Shown here: positions 36,486-39,911 of the stretch, piece by piece
Layout of the letters: every line of letters starts with the position of its first letter
How positions within the stretch are numbered: position 1 is the first letter of the stretch
Origin: Endozoicomonas atrinae
Lineage (GTDB): Bacteria; Pseudomonadota; Gammaproteobacteria; Pseudomonadales; Endozoicomonadaceae
Assembly (NCBI RefSeq): GCF_001647025.1
Contig: NZ_LUKQ02000023.1
Coordinates: forward strand, 1 to 39,911
Direction: 5' to 3'
Length of the DNA: 39,911 nt
The notes under the pieces: generated by a model
What the model saw: only the letters and a program-made list of their open reading frames with translations
Told to the model about the DNA's origin: nothing
Database searches by the model: none
Made by a program: the position numbers and the translations under genes

Positions 36486-36758
36486 ATGGCCAGAATGATT
36501 CAATGCGTAAAACTGAAAAAAGAAGCGGAAGGCCTTATGGTTCCACCATTGCCCGGCCCAAAAGGTCAGTGGATCTTAGAAAATGTCTCCCAGGAAGCAT
36601 GGACTGAATGGCAGGCGCATCAGACCCGCCTGATCAATGAAAAGCACTTGAACCTGCTGGAGCCAGAAGCCCGAAAGTACCTGATGGAACAAATGGATAA
36701 ATACTTCTCCGGTGAAGATATTGATGCCGCTGAAGGCTATGTGCCGGAAGATAAATAA
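36486..36758 (+). CDS. yggX: YggX-type Fe(II)-trafficking protein
   Basis: A 90-residue protein of the YggX family, which protects Fe-S clusters from oxidative damage. It starts [17 protein letters not shown], with conserved Cys7, followed by [20 protein letters not shown] and a C-terminal EGYVPEDK, all family signatures. It is normally directly downstream of mutY, because the two are often co-transcribed in E. coli and pseudomonads. Here it is about 10.5 kb away, with the autotransporter, OYE pair and selO in between. A GTGAGA stretch precedes the ATG. Confidence 0.96.
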   Translation: MARMIQCVKLKKEAEGLMVPPLPGPKGQWILENVSQEAWTEWQAHQTRLINEKHLNLLEPEARKYLMEQMDKYFSGEDIDAAEGYVPEDK

Positions 36759-36777
36759 CCTTATAAATTGTATTTCT

Positions 36778-36821
36778 TTGGCTATTCTCAGTTCGCCCAA
36801 GCGAATAACGAGAATAGCCAA
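36778..36821 (+). promoter_or_regulatory. Hairpin over the start region of the DAAO-like gene
   Basis: The arms TTGGCTATTCTC and GAGAATAGCCAA form a perfect 12-bp stem whose last base is the A of the ATG at 36821. An inner stem (TTCGC / GCGAA) extends it. The only purine-rich stretch before the start (GAGAA) lies inside the right arm, so folding would hide the ribosome-binding site. It could also be a hairpin at the yggX 3' end; no T-run follows. Confidence 0.65.
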
Positions 36822-38236
36822 TGCCCCTTAGTAGACACCTTCCCATCCTGAGATATTCTCTAACGGTTATCCTTACCTCCATATTATGGATGAGTATGAA
36901 GACCGTTGCCCACGAACAGGAATCGGCATTCATCATGCCGAATCTTGCAGAGATGATCGTACTGGCTCTGGATCATGGCGAAGTCAACGCCATTACAGGA
37001 CAGCGTCACTTCACAGGACCTCCCGTACTGCAATGGGAGAAAGGCTTCTCCAGCAAACGCCATACCTCCATCTTCCATGCTTATGGCTTTGGTGGCTCGG
37101 GCTTGACTCTGGCACCTTCTGTTGCCGAATACATTGCCAGCCAGGTTGAGCTGCAGATTCATAATGACCACAGAAGAAGTGAGGACTCATCCGAGATTGT
37201 TATTTTGGGTGCCGGTTACATTGGTATTTTTGCAGCATTGGAAATCAACCACCGCCTTAATCATAACAGGGGACATAAAATCCCAATTCGGGTGGTTGCC
37301 CAAGCCTACCCTAAAGGCATCACAGAAATAAATCCGGATAAAACAGAGCCTGTCTGGAAAGATAATTACTCAAGCATGACAGCTGGCGGCTGGGTCATGC
37401 CCGTATCTATTGAACCACTGAAAAATAGAAAGCTCTGGTGCGAACTGGTGCAACGTGCCCAGACGTTATGGCACAGCTACACCAGAACTCCTCCACTGAG
37501 TATTGCCACTCACATTACCCAGAGTCTGGTTTTTTACGATCAATTATCTAACACAGCGCCCCTGGAGGATAAGTCCGGTATCCGTACCGTTAATGCAGAA
37601 TGTCCTTCAGACCTCTATCCAGAGCACTCATTTAAGAGCCGTTTTTACGGCTGGGACATCAGTGGGGATAACTTGAACCCTCTACACTTCGATCAGGTCG
37701 TCGCTTTTGACAACGTCATACAAACCGATACGGTATCGGTTCTTCAATACATGACACAACAATTATCAGCTGAAGGTGTAGAGCTGATTCAGACCGAAGC
37801 AATGATTGACAGTTTTGAACAACTGCAGCCTTTCTTCGGCAAAAATCAGAAAACCATTGTCATCAATGCCAGTGGACATGGTGCCCACTCTGTTTTCCAT
37901 AACAAACCATCAACACCCGTTCGAGGGGATCTGGTGGTATTGCGCATTCCCACTGAGCAACTGACAGACCCTATGAAAAAAGTCAGTCACTATGGATTCT
38001 GGGCTGGAGGTTGCCACTATGTATTTCTGCGTTACAGCCTGGACGGTAAATGGATGGAGGTTGTGCTGGGCGGCACGTTTATAAAAGACGACCATAACCT
38101 TATAAACAGACCAGAAACCATCCAGCATATTGTTACGTTCTGGCTGGATTTCTTCCATCACTCGTCAACTCATGAAGATAGCCATGCCGAAAGAGATGCT
38201 TTAGTCAATCGTGTGTTGAACACCGTAAAGATGTAA
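36821..38236 (+). CDS. Exported FAD oxidoreductase, circularly permuted D-amino-acid-oxidase-like
   Basis: A 471-residue protein with an N-terminal hydrophobic leader (residues about 11-25), so probably exported or membrane-anchored. The DAAO family normally starts with the GxGxxG Rossmann motif and ends with G-x-RP-x-R and HNYGHGGxGxT. Here the ending comes first: ITGQRHFTGPPVLQWEKG (about 58-75) and IFHAYGFGGSGLTLAPSVAE (84-103). A linker follows, then the Rossmann motif EIVILGAGYIGIFAALEI (125-142). The middle follows in the usual order: TAGGWVMPVS, TIVINASGHGA (345-355), VRGDLVVLRIP, CHYVFLRYS (398-406) and WMEVVLGGTF (411-420). Nothing of the end motif remains at the C terminus. Tyr400 and Arg62 are candidates for substrate-binding residues. 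The substrate is unknown; oxidation of a D-amino acid or glycine-like amine is inference. Confidence 0.75.
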   Translation: MPLSRHLPILRYSLTVILTSILWMSMKTVAHEQESAFIMPNLAEMIVLALDHGEVNAITGQRHFTGPPVLQWEKGFSSKRHTSIFHAYGFGGSGLTLAPSVAEYIASQVELQIHNDHRRSEDSSEIVILGAGYIGIFAALEINHRLNHNRGHKIPIRVVAQAYPKGITEINPDKTEPVWKDNYSSMTAGGWVMPVSIEPLKNRKLWCELVQRAQTLWHSYTRTPPLSIATHITQSLVFYDQLSNTAPLEDKSGIRTVNAECPSDLYPEHSFKSRFYGWDISGDNLNPLHFDQVVAFDNVIQTDTVSVLQYMTQQLSAEGVELIQTEAMIDSFEQLQPFFGKNQKTIVINASGHGAHSVFHNKPSTPVRGDLVVLRIPTEQLTDPMKKVSHYGFWAGGCHYVFLRYSLDGKWMEVVLGGTFIKDDHNLINRPETIQHIVTFWLDFFHHSSTHEDSHAERDALVNRVLNTVKM

Positions 38237-38392
38237 TTCACTGTGAATAATTTATCCACAGGAAGAACCGCCAATAAAAAAATCCTGAGCAGAAATACCT
38301 TAATTTTGCGTTAAGTTAACTCAGTTACCCTGCATATAACCAGCAAAAACAGCTGGATCATTACTGCACAGCGTGGCGATATTCGGGGAGAA

Positions 38393-39325
38393 ATGGGGGG
38401 CATTATTGCGTTAAAAAGTATCCTTCCATTTCTGTTTACATTTCCAATGGTCTTCCTGATGATTGTCTGGCTGGTCAATAAGGGGCTTCAGCCTGTCATT
38501 ATCCTGGCTAATGAGCTCAAACGTCGTGAAGCGAATGATCTTCACCCAGTACCCATTAACAATCCAGCAAAAGAGCTGATACCTCTGATCAGCTCAATCA
38601 ACCAACTTTTGAAAAGGCTGTCAGACGCATTTAACCGGGAACGGCAATTTGTTGGCTATGCGGCCCATGAACTGCGAACACCGCTGGCAGGGTTAGGTGT
38701 CCACCTGCAGAATGCGATAAAAAAACAAGGGTATGAAAAAGATAAAGCGATAGCCCTTTCCCTCAGAGGCCATCAGCGCATGGCTCACCTGGTGGAGCAG
38801 TTACTTATCCTGGCAAGAACGACACCTGATGCCTACCTGGCCACTTTCCAGACCGTTGACCTGTACAAAGTTTGTCAGAGAGTTATTGCAGACAATATTC
38901 AGCTGATTCTGGATAAGCGACAGACAATTACACTGGAAGGCACACAGCCAGCCGTCATTCAAGGCGATGATTCAGGGCTGAATATCATGATCAGCAACCT
39001 TGTCAGAAACGCGGCTCTTTACACTCCAGATGAGGGTACGATCAAACTGTCAGTTACCGTCAGCAATCAGCAGACGATTCTGTGCATCACTGACACCGGT
39101 CCCGGCATTCCTCAGAAAATAAGGAGAAAAGTATTTGATCGTTTCTACCGTGCAGATAGCGACAGACATGCCTCCAATGTAGAAGGAGCAGGGCTGGGTC
39201 TTTCAATCGTTGCCCATGTTGTTGAGTTGCATGGAGCAACCATTGAGCTTGGTACAGCAGTATCAGGCGGTCTGGAAGTTATTGTAAGTTTTGAGGGTTC
39301 TGGTTATACCAATCGTGCTTTCTAA
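38393..39325 (+). CDS. N-terminally truncated QseC-like sensor histidine kinase
   Basis: The 310-residue frame has one TM segment (about 9-29), a HAMP-like linker and a complete kinase core: H-box AAHELRTPLAG (His92), N-box NLVRNAALY, G1 DTGPGIP, F-box FDRFYRAD and G2 GAGLGLSIV. QseC/TctE-type kinases are usually 440-470 residues with a periplasmic sensor between two TM segments. Here the frame upstream of the ATG still encodes NSWIITAQRGDIRGE, similar to the end of that sensor, until an in-frame TAA at about 38315. TM1 and most of the sensor are therefore missing. No response regulator is nearby. The last codons lie in a palindromic repeat, which may have replaced the native C terminus. The ribosome-binding site is poor. 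It is probably a decaying gene or an orphan kinase. Confidence 0.8.
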   Translation: MGGIIALKSILPFLFTFPMVFLMIVWLVNKGLQPVIILANELKRREANDLHPVPINNPAKELIPLISSINQLLKRLSDAFNRERQFVGYAAHELRTPLAGLGVHLQNAIKKQGYEKDKAIALSLRGHQRMAHLVEQLLILARTTPDAYLATFQTVDLYKVCQRVIADNIQLILDKRQTITLEGTQPAVIQGDDSGLNIMISNLVRNAALYTPDEGTIKLSVTVSNQQTILCITDTGPGIPQKIRRKVFDRFYRADSDRHASNVEGAGLGLSIVAHVVELHGATIELGTAVSGGLEVIVSFEGSGYTNRAF

Positions 39326-39422
39326 CTCCCGTTATGAGCAAGAAGATTTGAGCCTTAAGACAAGGCGACGATCGGCAACGCAGGATTAAGGCTCAAATCT
39401 TCAGTGCAATAGGGAGTTAGAA
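39320..39422. repeat. Palindromic repeat family B
   Basis: The outer arms TTCTAACTCCC / GGGAGTTAGAA and the inner arms AAGATTTGAGCCTTAA / TTAAGGCTCAAATCTT enclose a short GC-rich centre, giving a 103-bp near-perfect palindrome. Its left end supplies the stop codon of the histidine kinase. The form is that of a REP/MITE-like insertion; no second copy is in the window. Confidence 0.8.
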
Positions 39423-39451
39423 GGTTCGATCAGTATTAATTATCCCATAAC

Positions 39452-39484
39452 AAAAAAAGCCTTGAGCAGATACTCAAGGCTTTT
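39452..39484 (-). terminator. Intrinsic terminator of the tRNA-Phe pair
   Basis: A GCCTTGAG / CTCAAGGC stem with a 6-nt loop is flanked by A and T runs. On the minus strand the stem is followed by seven T, so it is a good terminator for the tRNA transcript, just 5 bp beyond the CCA end. Confidence 0.9.
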
Positions 39485-39489
39485 CTATA

Positions 39490-39565
39490 TGGTGCCTAGG
39501 GGCGGAATCGAACCACCGACACGCGGATTTTCAATCCGCTGCTCTACCAACTGAGCTACCCAGGC
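39490..39565 (-). tRNA. tRNA-Phe(GAA), distal copy
   Basis: A 76-nt cloverleaf with the 3' CCA encoded. The D-arm region is AGCTCAGTTGGTAGAGC, the anticodon loop TTGAAAA with anticodon GAA, and the T-loop GGTTCGATTCC. The acceptor stem GCCTGGG / CCTAGGC has one G-U pair. It is identical to the copy at 39605-39680. Confidence 0.97.
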
Positions 39566-39604
39566 TTAATTTTTAGGCACGTATGTTTCGTAATTGTTTA
39601 AGAG

Positions 39605-39680
39605 TGGTGCCTAGGGGCGGAATCGAACCACCGACACGCGGATTTTCAATCCGCTGCTCTACCAACTGAGCTACCCAGGC
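39605..39680 (-). tRNA. tRNA-Phe(GAA), promoter-proximal copy
   Basis: Identical in all 76 positions to the copy at 39490-39565, with CCA encoded and anticodon GAA. A 39-nt AT-rich spacer separates the two, so they are probably one transcript processed into two tRNAs. Confidence 0.97.
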
Positions 39681-39717
39681 GCTGTTCAGACAACAACGAA
39701 AACGATGTGCGAGGCGT

Positions 39718-39746
39718 ATTAAACGGATTTCACCCTGGAGAGTCAA
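39718..39746 (-). promoter_or_regulatory. Sigma-70 promoter of the tRNA-Phe pair
   Basis: On the minus strand, TTGACT (-35, 39741-39746) and TTTAAT (-10, 39718-39723) are 17 bp apart. An AT-rich UP-like stretch lies upstream and a GC-rich discriminator (ACGCCTCGC) follows. This is the usual layout of growth-rate-regulated stable RNA promoters. The -10 box is 37 bp before the first tRNA. Confidence 0.8.
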
Positions 39747-39785
39747 GTCATATATAAATTTTTATGGCCAGCCGGTGGGTGAACA

Positions 39786-39911
39786 GGGAATGTAATTTAA
39801 ATTGTGTAAACGCTTGTCGTTAATACTCCAAAATGGAGAATAACAATGAGCGTTGAAATCAACGAAAAACTGGTAGATCAAATAGCCAGTCAGATTAAAA
39901 CTCAGGATGAT
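39786..39911 (+). mobile_element. Probable left end of an IS256-like element (runs off window)
   Basis: The sequence before the partial ORF (GGGAATGTAA ... ATTGTGTAAAC, 39786-39811) resembles IS256-family terminal repeats with GTGTAAA. The ORF that follows starts like an IS256 transposase. The exact boundary and target duplication cannot be seen because the right end is missing. Confidence 0.4.
39846..39911 (+). CDS. Possible IS256-family transposase, N-terminal 22 codons only
   Basis: The ATG at 39846 has GGAGA about 7 nt upstream. The visible peptide MSVEINEKLVDQIASQIKTQ and two further Asp residues match the acidic, helical opening of IS256/Mutator-type transposases, in which a K-T/S-x-x-D-L segment precedes the conserved core. 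The DDE residues would lie beyond the window, so the assignment is tentative. Confidence 0.4.
   Translation, partial: MSVEINEKLVDQIASQIKTQDD

Noticed and set aside
1-39911. CRISPR array, rRNA genes or prophage
   Set aside because: No regularly spaced direct repeats, rRNA sequence or phage structural genes were seen.

Overview
The window is chromosomal DNA from a gammaproteobacterium. It is most likely a marine, host-associated member of the Oceanospirillales, near Endozoicomonas or Hahella. The evidence is beta-lysylation-type EF-P genes, a Pseudomonas-like order hisF-hisA-hisH-hisB ... asmA-mutY, a FimX-like gene close to serB, a very large autotransporter, and a possible calpain-like effector. 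The taxonomic call is inference from gene content and order; no search was run.

Layout. Positions 1-1162 hold the start of a minus-strand gene running off the left edge; it encodes a possible calpain-like cysteine protease. Positions 1254-4115 hold a compact EF-P locus: epmA and efp on the minus strand, and epmB divergent from efp with 29 bp between start codons. Positions 4403-8263 hold two probable c-di-GMP signalling proteins, a PilZ-like protein and a FimX-like protein with all catalytic motifs degenerate. Positions 8260-13403 are minus strand: serB, a CPXCG zinc-ribbon-like protein and a ynjBCD-type ABC transporter. Positions 13659-16128 hold a two-TM signalling protein started by TTG, followed by a small variable islet with two lineage-specific Cys-containing ORFs and a decayed copy of the 3' end of that gene. 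Positions 16176-19363 are the his operon on the minus strand (hisB, hisH, hisA, a DUF4870-like membrane protein, hisF). hisB carries an in-frame TGA at codon 47, where the family has Arg.

Positions 19633-25984 hold an exported gamma-glutamylcyclotransferase-like protein with Gln at the catalytic Glu position, a three-module SPOR-like envelope protein, AsmA and MutY. Positions 26361-36409 hold a 2028-residue autotransporter, two tandem Old Yellow Enzyme paralogues and SelO. They lie between mutY and yggX, which are often neighbours in related bacteria. After yggX comes an exported FAD oxidoreductase of the D-amino-acid-oxidase family whose conserved segments are in circularly permuted order. 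Next is an orphan, N-terminally truncated QseC-like histidine kinase that ends inside a palindromic repeat. Two identical tRNA-Phe genes with a clear promoter and terminator follow, and then the probable left end of an IS256-like element.

Main points for a second look: the circularly permuted DAAO-like protein, the hisB nonsense codon, the dispersed palindromic repeats (two families), the duplicated gene end at 15561-15761, the conversion tract shared by the two OYE genes, and strong hairpins at the start codon of the DAAO-like gene and just ahead of the autotransporter.
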